DNA from: Pseudolabrys sp.
Lineage (GTDB): Bacteria > Pseudomonadota > Alphaproteobacteria > Rhizobiales > Xanthobacteraceae
Length of the DNA: 64,000 nt
Assembly (NCBI GenBank): GCA_030655215.1
Contig: JAURVZ010000084.1
Span: 205,210 to 269,209 of the forward strand
Direction of reading: 5' to 3'
Under the pieces are notes generated by a model, which saw nothing but the letters and a program-made list of their open reading frames with translations, was not told where the DNA came from and ran no database searches. A program made the position numbers and the translations under genes. Positions 30,538 to 40,086 of this stretch are shown here, one piece after another (position 1 is the first letter of the stretch; the number at the start of each line of letters is the position of its first letter).

Positions 30538-30945
30538 TCACTTCCTCCCTAATATCCGCGCCGCCTTCTCCAGACTCCGCCCGCCGAAATAAGCGGTGAG
30601 CACGATCATCGCCCATTGCGCGACGTCGCCGGTGAGCGGATCGGTCGTGCCGAGCCCGAGAACTTTGTCGATGACCACAACTTTCCACGCGTAAATGACA
30701 AAGGCGCCGGCAAACAGAGGACGCGGCAGCGCCGTGTACCAGCGCCCCTGCTCGGCAATGACCAGTTGCGTTGCTAATTCGCGCTCACGCTGCTGCAGCC
30801 CAAGTTCGCGCGCCGCCAGATCGGCGGCAATCTTCTCCGATGTATTCTCCGCCGTGAGCTTCGCCCGATAGCCATCGACGGCGGCCTTGGCGAACGGCCC
30901 GCCGAGCAGACTGCCGAGCCAGCCGAGAAGTGTGCTCAGCATCAT
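30538..30945 (-). CDS. GTA-type holin with three TM segments
   Basis: 135 residues. An N-terminal amphipathic segment (LGWLGSLLGGPFAKAAVDGY), a charged coiled region (ELGLQQRERELATQL), then hydrophobic segments ALPRPLFAGAFVIYAWKVVV and QWAMIVLTAYFGGRSL. This matches the family 'holin of 3TMs, for gene-transfer release' (pfam11351), which permeabilises the inner membrane so the endolysin can lyse the host. Its ATG overlaps the stop of the small TM gene upstream (ATGA). It is the last gene of the GTA cluster. Confidence 0.8.
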   Translation of the reverse strand: MMLSTLLGWLGSLLGGPFAKAAVDGYRAKLTAENTSEKIAADLAARELGLQQRERELATQLVIAEQGRWYTALPRPLFAGAFVIYAWKVVVIDKVLGLGTTDPLTGDVAQWAMIVLTAYFGGRSLEKAARILGRK

Positions 30946-31172
30946 TCACCTTTTGCCAGGCTACGGCGCCGCGCCAGTTCGGTCACGAGGCCAATGCCGA
31001 TGACGTAATACGGCACGTATTTCGGCTGCAGCACAGACTGGACCGCGGCGCTGACGCTCGGGTCCTGCAGCAAGGCTTCCACCGCCACCAGCGCCAATCC
31101 GGCACAGGCGACGGCCCGCGCCCACAGGATGGTGATGGAGTGCATGAAGGATGATTTGATCTTGTCCCACAT
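30942..31172 (-). CDS. Small membrane protein between endolysin and holin
   Basis: 76 residues from ATG 31172 (AGGAG 7 bases upstream): a helix SITILWARAVACAGLALVAVEALL and a second hydrophobic stretch YYVIGIGLVTELARR. The start overlaps the endolysin-frame stop (TAATG) and its own stop overlaps the holin start, so the three are translationally coupled lysis-module genes. It may be a second holin or pinholin; exact family not recognised. Confidence 0.72.
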   Translation of the reverse strand: MWDKIKSSFMHSITILWARAVACAGLALVAVEALLQDPSVSAAVQSVLQPKYVPYYVIGIGLVTELARRRSLAKGE

Positions 31173-31799
31173 TAACGAACTCCTGTTGAAAATGATTTCA
31201 TGATGCGCGCGACAAGGCCGGCCCATCCGGCCGGCGCGGCCTTCGCCACCGGCGCCGCATCCGGCGCGCGCTTGAGCGGTTGCTCCGCAGCGAGCTTCAG
31301 CGAAAAGCTCTTCACCTCGGCGACGCGTCGGCCCCAGCCTTTGCCGAACACGTCCCAGGTCTTCAGCCGCTGCAGGAAGCGCAAGCGCTCATCGCAAATC
31401 GCCGTCACCAGCGCACGCGCATCGGCCGCCTTCGCCGCGATGACGACGCGCATTCACCACACTGCTGTCGTCCGGCAGCTTGAGGCAGCGCCGCAGCACT
31501 TTGCCGCTGCGGCCGATGCCGGAATTCACGCCGTAGTCGAACACGGCATAATCGACACCGGCCGGCAGATCATCGCAGCGCTGCGCGTCCCAATATTTGG
31601 TGCGGTAAATGCGGTTGGCCTCACCCAGCGACATCGCTTTGACGTCGGCGGCTGTCCCGCCCGCCTTCACATATTTCCGGTAATCGTGGATGGTGATGCC
31701 GAAATTGGTCGGCCCGCCCGGATCGGATGGATGATTGGTATAGCCGCCTTCGTGCTGCAACAGGCGCGCGAGCGCCGCTGAGAAGTTCTCAGCAGCCAT
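31172..31799 (-). pseudogene. GH108-family endolysin, broken by a single-base frameshift
   Basis: The frame from ATG 31799 gives the glycoside hydrolase 108 N-terminal domain, with catalytic Glu in LLQHEGGYTNHPSDPGGPTN and VDYAVFDYGVNSGIGRSGKV, then leaves the family after SSVVNA. The family C-terminal part (ICDERLRFLQRLKTW, VFGKGWGRRVAEV) continues in the +1 frame to the stop at 31172. Skipping one base around 31446-31452 (a CGCG run) joins the two into a normal-length endolysin. The muramidase would release GTA particles by cutting peptidoglycan. Either the gene is dead, the shift is programmed, or it is a sequencing error. Confidence 0.82.
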
Positions 31800-31921
31800 T
31801 GGTGGCCTCTTTTGTATGTTTAAATTCCGGGACAACACGCCGAACTTTGCGGCTCCCACTTCCTGGGGGGCACCGCCTGAGTTATGCTATAAGCAAGACA
31901 ACCGCGGATAAGCTGACCTTC

Positions 31922-32698
31922 ATGCGCCCAACAAAGCTCGTCATGCTCCACTGCCCTAAGGCGGCGGGTACGTCGGTTTCGACGTATCTCGGGGCGTTCT
32001 TTAAGAACAAGACGGACCTGCCAGCGGCATCGTTCCGGCTATCGGACGAGAGCAAGTGGCCGAACTACAAAGCCTTCGATTTCATTCATGGGCACTGCGG
32101 TTACGATCTTGTTAGGTATCTCGGCGCGGAATTCCAATGCGTTACAAGCTTTAGACATCCGGTTGCCCGCCTTGCATCGCTGTACAATTTCTGGCGGAAC
32201 GACACGATTGAGAGCCAGGTTGCGGAGGTCGTTAGCGAGAAAAACCCGCCACCACACAAGATCGCGCAGCATCTTGCTCACGAGCTCTCATTTTCGGAAT
32301 GGGTGGCATCTGACGAAAACGCCGTAACGATGTATACGCGCAACGCTCACACGCGGCAGATATTGCGAAACTGGTGGACGCCGAAGGACCTGTCGTGGTT
32401 CGATATGGAAATCGTTAAACACCGCATCCGCAAAATGCCTTGGTTCTATATCGCCGAGTTGCAGGCTGACTCGATGAGGTTGCTCGATGTGGCGTTCGGA
32501 AAGGCGATCACCAAACCGGACCTCGGACGAGAAAACGTCACGACCTACGCAAGAAAGCCGCAGACTTCGCCGACAGCGAAAGACGCCGAAGTGATCGCTC
32601 GCTACAATGCAGCAGACATTTTGATTTATAACTACGCACTAAAGAGACAGAAGAGCGCCGCCGCCTTAATGTCGCGGTCGTCTCTAGCGGCAGGATAA
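31922..32698 (+). CDS. Sulfotransferase family protein
   Basis: 258 residues from ATG 31922. The N-terminal PAPS 5'-phosphosulfate loop is LHCPKAAGTSVSTYL and the 3'-phosphate motif is TSFRHPVARLASLYN, as in the sulfotransferase family 2/heparan sulfotransferase-like group. It would transfer sulfate from PAPS to a glycan or other hydroxyl. It lies plus-strand inside the GTA cluster, opposite to the phage-like genes, and is lower in GC than them. A second sulfotransferase follows after 5 bases. Confidence 0.85.
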   Translation: MRPTKLVMLHCPKAAGTSVSTYLGAFFKNKTDLPAASFRLSDESKWPNYKAFDFIHGHCGYDLVRYLGAEFQCVTSFRHPVARLASLYNFWRNDTIESQVAEVVSEKNPPPHKIAQHLAHELSFSEWVASDENAVTMYTRNAHTRQILRNWWTPKDLSWFDMEIVKHRIRKMPWFYIAELQADSMRLLDVAFGKAITKPDLGRENVTTYARKPQTSPTAKDAEVIARYNAADILIYNYALKRQKSAAALMSRSSLAAG

Positions 32699-32703
32699 TT
32701 CCT

Positions 32704-33630
32704 ATGAAACCCGCACCTCTCGTTGCAAATGGCATTCCGAAATCTGGTACGTATTTTTTGGACGCCATCGTCAACGCGACAGGCCTGTGGCAATCAACGG
32801 GGCTTCATCTTGCTGCCCCGCATACCGTTGTCAGAAGTTCGGACGGCTCCACCTCCACCGACAGCCGGCCCGCAACCTCAGTCATCCCCGCGCTGGCCGA
32901 TGGTACTTACGCCAATGCCCATATGATTTGGAGCTCTGAGATCGAGGCGGCAATATTGTCGCGTAACGCGAAGCATGTTCTCATCATTAGAGACCCGCGC
33001 GACACCATCGTTTCCATGATGCGATGGCAGACGTACAATCCAAAGTTCGTGACCAATGCAGCCGAGCAGGAAGCGCAAAGCGTCCTTCGGTTAGGGTTCG
33101 CTGATGATAGAGCGCGCGCCTTGCACTTCATTCACCGTATGCGCTGGAATGACTATGCCCAATACGCACCTTGGCTGAAATCTTCGGCTTGCCACGTCGT
33201 CCGCTTCGAAGAACTTTATAGCGAATTGACTGACGACAAGAGCGAGCTGACGTCGGTGAAGGGGCTTCTGAACTATCTCAGCGTCGGCGGCATCGATTCC
33301 GCTTCTTTGCGGGCGACTCTGCACCAAGGCGTCACATCGTCTGGCATAAAGAACAAGATTGGCGCTTGGCGCGAACTGTTCGGAGAGGAACACATGAGTT
33401 TGCTGGACTATCCTGCTCTCAACGAATCGATGGCAGCCTTGGGCTACACTGCGCACAGTCACCCGGCGCTTACCAAAGTCGAGTTTTACGATGATGCCAA
33501 CGGCAAAAAAATGCGCCGTGAATATTGGAACCCGCAGCATCCCGAATGCCCGTCGCGCTATAGAGTGCATGTCGATCAGAGTGTTTACGTGCGCGCGGAG
33601 CCGGCAGAGGCTGCTGTATCTAACCCGTGA
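32704..33630 (+). CDS. Sulfotransferase domain protein
   Basis: 308 residues. PAPS-binding motifs: NGIPKSGTYFLDAIV near the N-terminus and LIIRDPRDTIVSMM near residue 100, both characteristic of the Sulfotransfer_1 domain. It is not closely similar to its neighbour, so the pair is not a simple duplication. The 5-base spacing indicates one transcript. Low GC and plus orientation mark it as cargo between the GTA tail protein and the endolysin. Its acceptor is unknown; surface polysaccharide is a plausible target. Confidence 0.85.
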   Translation: MKPAPLVANGIPKSGTYFLDAIVNATGLWQSTGLHLAAPHTVVRSSDGSTSTDSRPATSVIPALADGTYANAHMIWSSEIEAAILSRNAKHVLIIRDPRDTIVSMMRWQTYNPKFVTNAAEQEAQSVLRLGFADDRARALHFIHRMRWNDYAQYAPWLKSSACHVVRFEELYSELTDDKSELTSVKGLLNYLSVGGIDSASLRATLHQGVTSSGIKNKIGAWRELFGEEHMSLLDYPALNESMAALGYTAHSHPALTKVEFYDDANGKKMRREYWNPQHPECPSRYRVHVDQSVYVRAEPAEAAVSNP

Positions 33631-33700
33631 AAAGACATTGGCAGTTTGCTGTGCCGTTAGTATTGCAACCTGCAACAACACGGACCTCGCGAAGCCGGTC

Positions 33701-34816
33701 TCACGAGTAATCACCTCCGGTCGCCACCAACCCAGACGCGCTGCCAGGCAAGTAGGACGCGCCGCCACCAGCGGTGAAGATCACGCCGTTTCGAACCGCC
33801 GAATATCGGACGCCGGTAGCCGCGCCGGAATACGTAATGCCGCTCGCCTGCGCATATGAAAGACGGTCGGCGAGCGCGAAGGCGCCGCTGAATGCTGGCG
33901 CCCCCGTGAGAGTCACAGTGCGGCCCGAGCCGCCGGTAACAATGCTGCCATGCGTCAACGCCTGGAGATGGTAGGACGCGCTGCCGGAGATGGTATAATC
34001 GATCCCGTTCGCGACAATCTTTCCGTCGGTCGTGGCAAGCATTTGACCGCCGGCAATGGCGCCAAAGTCCATTGCCCCAGATACCGTGATAACGCCGCCA
34101 GTGAGCGCGTTTATTCCCGCACCGGACGACGTTGCGATCTTGAGCCCGGCAATGGAAAGATTGCCGTAATTCGAGACAGAAATAGCGACGCCGGCTGTGG
34201 AGAGCAGCACGCTCGAAGGGGACAACGTGTTGCCACGAAGAGTGACGGTCCCGCGACCGACCCATGGACCGGCGACGGTGACCGACCCGGTGTAATTGCC
34301 GCTCTCCACCTGAATCGTAACGTCATATCCATTGAGATCGAGGGTAGCGACGACGTTGATCGCCTTCTGAATTGTCAGGAACGCGCCGCCCGACGAATTC
34401 GCCAAACCGTTGTTGCTGTCAGACCCATCGGTACGCACGTAGTATGTGCGGTTTGCCGTCAGAACTTCACGGCATGGCTTGATCACAGCCACCCAGGCAC
34501 TGCCGTTCCAGCTCAACAGCGCGCTCTCGTCGATGACATAGGCAAGCCAGCCGATGCGCGGCGCACTGAATTGCCAGGCGCCGTCCTGCCACGCCGCAAT
34601 GGCGTTGACATGGCTGGCCCATGCACCTGTCGCGCCGGTCTTGACGATCCAGCGTTGCCCTTCGGACGGCGAACCGGGCGGCGCGGTCAGATCGCGGTCA
34701 AGCACTGCGAGTTGCACCAGAGTGTCGAGAATGCGCAAGGCTTCGTTGTGGGTGACGTGCTTCTGCGCCTGGCTGCCTTCAATGCAAGGCAGCGCCAGAT
34801 TGGCGGTGTCGGTCAT
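33701..34816 (-). CDS. DUF2793 tail protein with right-handed beta-helix
   Basis: 371 residues. The first ~110 residues match DUF2793 (LPCIEGSQAQKHVTHNEALR; EGQRWIVKTGATGAW; APRIGWLAYVIDES), found in alphaproteobacterial GTA and phage tail proteins. The rest is beta-helical (TYYVRTDGSDSNNGLANSSGG; TIQKAINVVATLDLNGYDVT; long runs of G/T/V repeats). It is 14 bases downstream of gp15 and likely forms a tail fibre or spike that binds host surface polysaccharide. Confidence 0.82.
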   Translation of the reverse strand: MTDTANLALPCIEGSQAQKHVTHNEALRILDTLVQLAVLDRDLTAPPGSPSEGQRWIVKTGATGAWASHVNAIAAWQDGAWQFSAPRIGWLAYVIDESALLSWNGSAWVAVIKPCREVLTANRTYYVRTDGSDSNNGLANSSGGAFLTIQKAINVVATLDLNGYDVTIQVESGNYTGSVTVAGPWVGRGTVTLRGNTLSPSSVLLSTAGVAISVSNYGNLSIAGLKIATSSGAGINALTGGVITVSGAMDFGAIAGGQMLATTDGKIVANGIDYTISGSASYHLQALTHGSIVTGGSGRTVTLTGAPAFSGAFALADRLSYAQASGITYSGAATGVRYSAVRNGVIFTAGGGASYLPGSASGLVATGGDYS

Positions 34817-34830
34817 GTTTTGCGTCTCTG

Positions 34831-37800
34831 TTATTGAATTGCGAGCGTTATGTCGGCGGGGAAGCCGCGCCCGATCGTTGCCGAGAGTTGCACCACGCGC
34901 AGGTGCAGGGTCGCTTGCGGCGCGCCGAAGTCGGTCAGTTCATGCGCGGCCGTATAGAGGACTGACGGTGTCGTTGCTGTCAGCGTGCGCAGCGCCGTCG
35001 CGCCAAGCATGACGTCAATCTCGTATGTCTCGCTGTCCTCGCCGAGCGGCACTTCGCCGGTCCAGCTGTCGCCGTCGGCGCGCGTGCGGCGGATCCAGCC
35101 GATGCTGACGCCACTGCCATCGCGCACGGCTTTGACATGGACTGGCGACAAGGGCCGCAGCGCCGTCGCGCGCGGTGTCGCGACGAGCGATAGCGCTGAT
35201 GCATCGCCGGTGTCGCGGCCGGCCGCGACCACGCGCAATTGCAATGGCCGCTCCAGCGCGCCGATGCCGCTCGCCACTGTCACGATCTGCGGATCGAGCA
35301 GCACAAACGGCGCGCCAGCGGCCAGCATTGGCGTCATCGCCCACTCGCTGCCGAATTGCCCGCGCAACAAGCGAGAGAGTTTGTACTCCCGCTCGCCCAC
35401 TAATTCGGCATTGGCGAACTGGATCAATTCCCAATGGCCATCGGCATTACGCAAGGCCGCAACATTGGCGCCGCCGAGCACCGCATTGTCCGATGCCGAT
35501 GCTAACGCGCCGCCGAAAAGCCGGACGCGGCATTCAGCCTTCTGCCAGCGCGCCGTCGGCCCGGCCGGCAGCACATCGAGCGTCTCGCCCATTGTTGCGC
35601 GCGCCTGCGCCAGCGCCACGCGGCTGAAGCTCGCGCCATCGTGTGACGCCCAAACAGCCATCGCGCCCGGCCATGGCTCGGCCGAAACCGCCATGCGCAT
35701 CAGCGGCACCGGCTGCTCCGCCGACAAAGCCGGCAGATCGAGCACAAGCGCATGCGCCGGCCCAAGTGCGGGCGGCAGCACGGTCGTGCGTTGCCGCGGC
35801 GCCTGCAGGCTGACATTGAACACTTCCGGATCGATCGAGCGCGCCCGCACCGCGCGCGCCTCGGCGTCGGTAATTTCCTCGATCTCGATCAGCCGCCGCC
35901 GTCCATTGATCGTCACGCCGGCGACATCGCCCGGCGTCAGTCCCAGCAAACTCGGCGGCAGCGCGAACACTGCGCTCTCTCGCCCGGCCCACAGATCCTG
36001 CAGCCAGATCTCTGTGCGCCGCTCGACACTCACATCGTCACTGACAATGGCGAGGTCGGCATGCGCGCGCCGCGCCGACAATCCGACCAGCCGGCGCGAG
36101 GTCGCCGTCGCGCGCTGATAGTCGGCCGCCATTTCGGTGAAGCCAATCGACACCGCACGCGGCAGGTCGCTCTCCTGAGCGCGCACCAGCCGCGCCGGCG
36201 GCACATCCTCCGGCAAGACCAGATCGTCTTCCGTCAACTCGATCACCGGCGCGCCGCCGCGCTGGCGAAAGCGCAACACGCCGTCCTGCTCAACCGCGTC
36301 GAACTGAAACGCCAGCGCCAAAGGATCGAGCATGGCGCGCGGCGCCATCGGCCGGTCGACGACATAGCCATCCGGTCCCTCGCCGAGTTCATCGGTCTCG
36401 GCATCGGTGACGCCATTGTCCTCAAGCAGCGTCGACACCAGCCCATCGAGCGTCGCATTGCCGAGGCGTCCGGTCAGCCAGTGCCCGCTCTGCCAATTGG
36501 CGGCGTCGCTCCACACATCGCCCGCGGCGGGGAACACCGGATAAGGCCGCGCATCCCAGGTCCACAGATGAATGGCGTCGGCCGTCACCATGCGGCCGCC
36601 ATAGACGCTCGACACCGGGTTGAGCGCGGCATCGCCGAACGCCGGATCGAAAGCCCCTAACACCGCTTCAAGAAAGCGGCGCTGGATCAAGTCATCGCGC
36701 TTGCCACTGGAGAAATATGGCAGCGCTGCTTCCGACGACTTGGCATCGGGAAATGTGCTCGGCTGGTTGGCGCCTTTGTCGACCGCGGGACAGCCGAGTT
36801 CGGTCAGCCAGATCGGCTTGCTCTGCGGCACCCAGCCGGTCGGGCTGCCAAGCTCAACGCCACCGACACGTTCATAGTGCGGGCGCGACCAGAAATTCCA
36901 GATGTCCTTCTGCCGGTAGATCCACGGCTTGCCGAGGCCATCGGTAATGGCGCTGCGCGTTTGCGCCAGACGCGCGGCATCGTTGGCATAGTACCAGTCA
37001 TAGGCCTCGCCGCTGTTGAGGTGCCCGGCGATGTAGTCGCGGCGATAAGGGCTATCGCTGAGCGCGCGGTCAAGCGCATTGGCGTCGTCGCGCCAGTCCG
37101 ACAAAGGCGCGTAGTAGTCGATGCCGACACAGCCGATCGCCGATGACGCCCATAGCGGATCGAGCGGAAAGCGCACCTCGCTGCCGATCACATGCGAGCC
37201 ATATTCGGTCCAGTCGGCGGCATAGGTGACAAGTGTATCGCCGCCAACAATGGCCTTCACATCCGCCGCCAGGGTCACCAGCGCATTCACCGCCGGATAG
37301 ACACCGGAGGCCGAACGCACGCGCGTCAGCGCGCGCATCTCCGAGCCAATCAGAATAGCATCAACGCCGCCGGCGCTCTCGGCCAGCGCGGCATAGTGCA
37401 GAATCATCTTGCGGTAATTCCATGCGTCGGCGCCCCCGGCGAAGAACGTATTCACCTGGCTCGCGGCGGCAGCCGTGCCATCCACCGTGCCGGCGCGTTC
37501 CGGCGCCGGATCGCAGTTAATGCGCCCGCGCCATGGATAGGCCGGTTGCGACGCCGCGCCGCTATGCGGATCGCTGAGTGCATTGCCCGGCGCAATGTCC
37601 ATCATCACGAACGGATAGAGCGTTACCTTCAGCCCGCGGGCTTTCAATTGCGCAATCAGATTCACCACGCTCCAGTCGGACGGCGTGCCCCCATAGGCTG
37701 GCCGCCCGCCGACACTCGACACCTGATAGGCGGCATCGCGCGTCACACCCGCAACGGACCACGTCGCGCCATGGGTTGTCTTGATAGAACTGTCGATGCC

Positions 37801-38697
37801 GGGCCGCACGCGGCACTGCCCGCAGCGCAAATCGCTGCCGAACCAACTCACCACAATGGCGACGCGCTCGAGGTTCGGCGCCACGGCCTGCAACTCGTCG
37901 AGCGAGGCAATCACGTCCGAGGCAGCAAACGTCACATGCCGGTTCTCAGGGCCCGATATGCCAGGTCCCAAAACTTGCACCACAGTCGACGGCTCATAGC
38001 CGAACTCGGTCGAACCCGGGATCAGCGTCACCGCGCGCACCATTTTCTCAAGCTGGCCGACCGCCCGCACCACCTCGAACGACAATTGCGGAATGCGGTT
38101 GCCGAAATCGGCGAGCGGCAGGCGCTCGATGACGACATAAGCCAGCCCGCGATAGGCCGGCGCGGCGCCTTCCTTGGCGACGATCAAGGGGTCTGGCGTC
38201 TGCGTCTCGTCGCCGGTGTAGACGCGCATGGTCACGCCGCTGAGATCGAGCGGTTTGCCATCGGCCCAGACACGCCGCACCGCACCGATCGGCCCTTCGC
38301 ACAAGCCGAGCGCGAGATTGCCGTAATATGCGTAGGTCGTCGTCGTGGTGACTGTCGTGGTCGATCCGCCGCCGCCGGTGCTCTTGCCGCCGCCGGATTG
38401 CTCGGTCGAGGTGCTGGTGCTGACCACCTCTTGCAGATTGGTCGCCCAGATCACCTGCCCCGCCAGACGCGCGCGGCCATAGAGACGCGGGATCGCCGCG
38501 CCATCCGTCGAGGCCATGACTTCGAGATCGGCGAGGCGCGGCCCTTCGACCGTGCGCTCGCGCCGCGAACCGAACAGAGCCTGGTCGATGGCGTTGCCGG
38601 CGACGGCGCCAACAACGCGACCGATTATCGCCCCCGCCGGCCCGAGCAATGACTTGCCGGCGACGCCGCCTGCCGCTGAAAGAAGGAGTGCTGCCAT
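34831..38697 (-). CDS. GTA gp15 megatron/baseplate host-specificity protein
   Basis: 1288 residues, the size of RcGTA gp15. An N-terminal membrane-like segment (LLLSAAGGVAGKSLLGPAGAI), then a GTA TIM-barrel-like domain around residues 430-740 (GRINCDPAPERAGTVDGT; ILIGSEMRALTRVRSA; YAADWTEYG; WLTELGCPAVDKG) followed by the phage-tail hub domain (~790-950) and a fibronectin-like C-terminus. It forms the tail tip that recognises and penetrates recipients. Its ATG overlaps the stop of gp14 (TAATG). Confidence 0.93.
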   Translation of the reverse strand: MAALLLSAAGGVAGKSLLGPAGAIIGRVVGAVAGNAIDQALFGSRRERTVEGPRLADLEVMASTDGAAIPRLYGRARLAGQVIWATNLQEVVSTSTSTEQSGGGKSTGGGGSTTTVTTTTTYAYYGNLALGLCEGPIGAVRRVWADGKPLDLSGVTMRVYTGDETQTPDPLIVAKEGAAPAYRGLAYVVIERLPLADFGNRIPQLSFEVVRAVGQLEKMVRAVTLIPGSTEFGYEPSTVVQVLGPGISGPENRHVTFAASDVIASLDELQAVAPNLERVAIVVSWFGSDLRCGQCRVRPGIDSSIKTTHGATWSVAGVTRDAAYQVSSVGGRPAYGGTPSDWSVVNLIAQLKARGLKVTLYPFVMMDIAPGNALSDPHSGAASQPAYPWRGRINCDPAPERAGTVDGTAAAASQVNTFFAGGADAWNYRKMILHYAALAESAGGVDAILIGSEMRALTRVRSASGVYPAVNALVTLAADVKAIVGGDTLVTYAADWTEYGSHVIGSEVRFPLDPLWASSAIGCVGIDYYAPLSDWRDDANALDRALSDSPYRRDYIAGHLNSGEAYDWYYANDAARLAQTRSAITDGLGKPWIYRQKDIWNFWSRPHYERVGGVELGSPTGWVPQSKPIWLTELGCPAVDKGANQPSTFPDAKSSEAALPYFSSGKRDDLIQRRFLEAVLGAFDPAFGDAALNPVSSVYGGRMVTADAIHLWTWDARPYPVFPAAGDVWSDAANWQSGHWLTGRLGNATLDGLVSTLLEDNGVTDAETDELGEGPDGYVVDRPMAPRAMLDPLALAFQFDAVEQDGVLRFRQRGGAPVIELTEDDLVLPEDVPPARLVRAQESDLPRAVSIGFTEMAADYQRATATSRRLVGLSARRAHADLAIVSDDVSVERRTEIWLQDLWAGRESAVFALPPSLLGLTPGDVAGVTINGRRRLIEIEEITDAEARAVRARSIDPEVFNVSLQAPRQRTTVLPPALGPAHALVLDLPALSAEQPVPLMRMAVSAEPWPGAMAVWASHDGASFSRVALAQARATMGETLDVLPAGPTARWQKAECRVRLFGGALASASDNAVLGGANVAALRNADGHWELIQFANAELVGEREYKLSRLLRGQFGSEWAMTPMLAAGAPFVLLDPQIVTVASGIGALERPLQLRVVAAGRDTGDASALSLVATPRATALRPLSPVHVKAVRDGSGVSIGWIRRTRADGDSWTGEVPLGEDSETYEIDVMLGATALRTLTATTPSVLYTAAHELTDFGAPQATLHLRVVQLSATIGRGFPADITLAIQ

Positions 38698-39134
38698 TAG
38701 TCACCAACTCCGGGAAACCGGAACGCATAAGCAATGTGCCGCCGCCACCAAGGCGCCAGCGCCACTTCGGCAACCGAAGCGCCGTCATGCGCGTGCACGA
38801 TCTTGTCAGGCGCCGTGATAATGGCGGCATGCTTGGCCGGCAGATTGCTGCGCCAGCGAAACAGCAACACGTCGCCTTCAGAGAATGCGTTGCGGTCGAT
38901 GAGTATCAAGTGTCGCGCTGCGGCTTCGGCCAGCGACTCGCTGCCGGCCGCTTCCGCCCAGTCCGGCGCATAGGCTGGCGCTTGCTCCGGCTCGTCGCCG
39001 ATCACGGCGCGCCACACACCGCGCACCAGCCCGAGACAATCGCAGCCGATACCTTTCAGTGATGCCTGATGCCGATAGGGCGTGCCGATCCAGCCGCGCG
39101 CTTCCGCGACGATGAGAGAACGAGTGATAGTCAT
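38697..39134 (-). CDS. GTA gp14 NlpC/P60 tail peptidase
   Basis: 145 residues from ATG 39134. NlpC/P60 cysteine peptidase: catalytic Cys in GIGCDCLGLVRGVWR and His in KHAAIITA. The enzyme sits in the GTA baseplate and cuts peptidoglycan cross-links during DNA entry. The start is preferred over 39173 because the extra residues would be coded by the repeat element A between gp13 and gp14. Translationally coupled to gp15. Confidence 0.9.
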   Translation of the reverse strand: MTITRSLIVAEARGWIGTPYRHQASLKGIGCDCLGLVRGVWRAVIGDEPEQAPAYAPDWAEAAGSESLAEAAARHLILIDRNAFSEGDVLLFRWRSNLPAKHAAIITAPDKIVHAHDGASVAEVALAPWWRRHIAYAFRFPGVGD

Positions 39135-39142
39135 GGGGACCT

Positions 39143-39201
39143 CGTGTCCCGGACGCAGCGCAGCGTTCTTCACGATGCGAGATCCGGGACCCCGGTTACT
39201 T
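39143..39201. repeat. Palindromic intergenic repeat, copy A
   Basis: Begins CGTGTCCCGGACGCAGCG and ends GATCCGGGACCCCGGTTACT. It fills the gp13/gp14 gap; the TTA in its end supplies the TAA stop of gp13 on the minus strand. Confidence 0.8.
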
Positions 39202-40086
39202 GTTTAAACTATTTCCGTCATTGCCCGGCTCGCCCTGAACCGGATAGCGCACGACAAAGTCATTGCCGGGAATGTGCGGGAAGCCGCGAAAATTCACGAT
39301 GTTGTTGAAACGGTCGCGGCACGTCGTGAAGCGCTTGTCGCAACCGGCTGTCACAGTGAATGTATCGCCGGGCGCAATCGCCTGCGGCATCGCCTGCCAC
39401 AGATCGAGCGTCACATCGGTCGCTTTGCGATGCAGCTTCACCTCAATCGCCAAACCGTTGTTCGCGCCGCTGGTGAAAGTAAGCTTGCCGGCCGTGAACC
39501 AGCCATCGCCGAACGCGCCTAGGCCACTGGCGCGGAACGCCGATGTTGCAGTCAACGCGACCACTGTGCCGATGCCGCGAAACGCAGACAACATTAGATT
39601 GACCTTGCAGCGGCTATCACCGCAATCGGCCGAGCACGTCGCCGTATAAAGCCGCCCTGTGTCTTGCGTCAGCTTCTCGCTCAATCCCCGCATCTCGGCG
39701 GTAAACACCGCGCCATCGCGGCGCACTTCGCCAAGCGTGCCTTTGGCCATCAACACGCGCAGAGACGGCTCGCTCCAGTCGACCAGCCACAGCTCGACGC
39801 CCGCAGCGTCGTAGCGGCCGGCCGCGAGATCATCCTCGTTCAACGTGTCATCATTGAGCGCGCCGCTGAGCTCCGACGTGTCGGCCGCGAGCCCATGCTT
39901 CTGCGCCACCTCACTGCCGCTGAGACCGGTGCCGGCGCGGCAGGTCACCGCGCCGAGCACGACATCCTCGTCGTGATCGGTGAAGCCTTGCGTCACATCA
40001 TCCTGGCGCACGATCAGCCAGCAGCGGCACAGAGTCGTCACGCCGGAGTCCATCTTCTCCTGCAAAGCGGGCGGGATGTTTCTCAT
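39196..40086 (-). CDS. GTA gp13 tail hub protein (DUF2163)
   Basis: 296 residues. DUF2163 features: TRCWLIVRQ-like start (LCRCWLIVRQDDVTQGFTDHD), WSEPSLRVLMAKGTLGEVRRD, and the cysteine-rich TCSADCGDSRCKV, with the C-terminal FTTCRDRFNNIVNFRGFPHIPG. In RcGTA this is the hub at the tail tip. The start overlaps the gp12 stop by 4 bases. The final residues and stop lie in repeat copy A, so the C-terminus may differ slightly from relatives. Confidence 0.93.
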   Translation of the reverse strand: MRNIPPALQEKMDSGVTTLCRCWLIVRQDDVTQGFTDHDEDVVLGAVTCRAGTGLSGSEVAQKHGLAADTSELSGALNDDTLNEDDLAAGRYDAAGVELWLVDWSEPSLRVLMAKGTLGEVRRDGAVFTAEMRGLSEKLTQDTGRLYTATCSADCGDSRCKVNLMLSAFRGIGTVVALTATSAFRASGLGAFGDGWFTAGKLTFTSGANNGLAIEVKLHRKATDVTLDLWQAMPQAIAPGDTFTVTAGCDKRFTTCRDRFNNIVNFRGFPHIPGNDFVVRYPVQGEPGNDGNSLNK

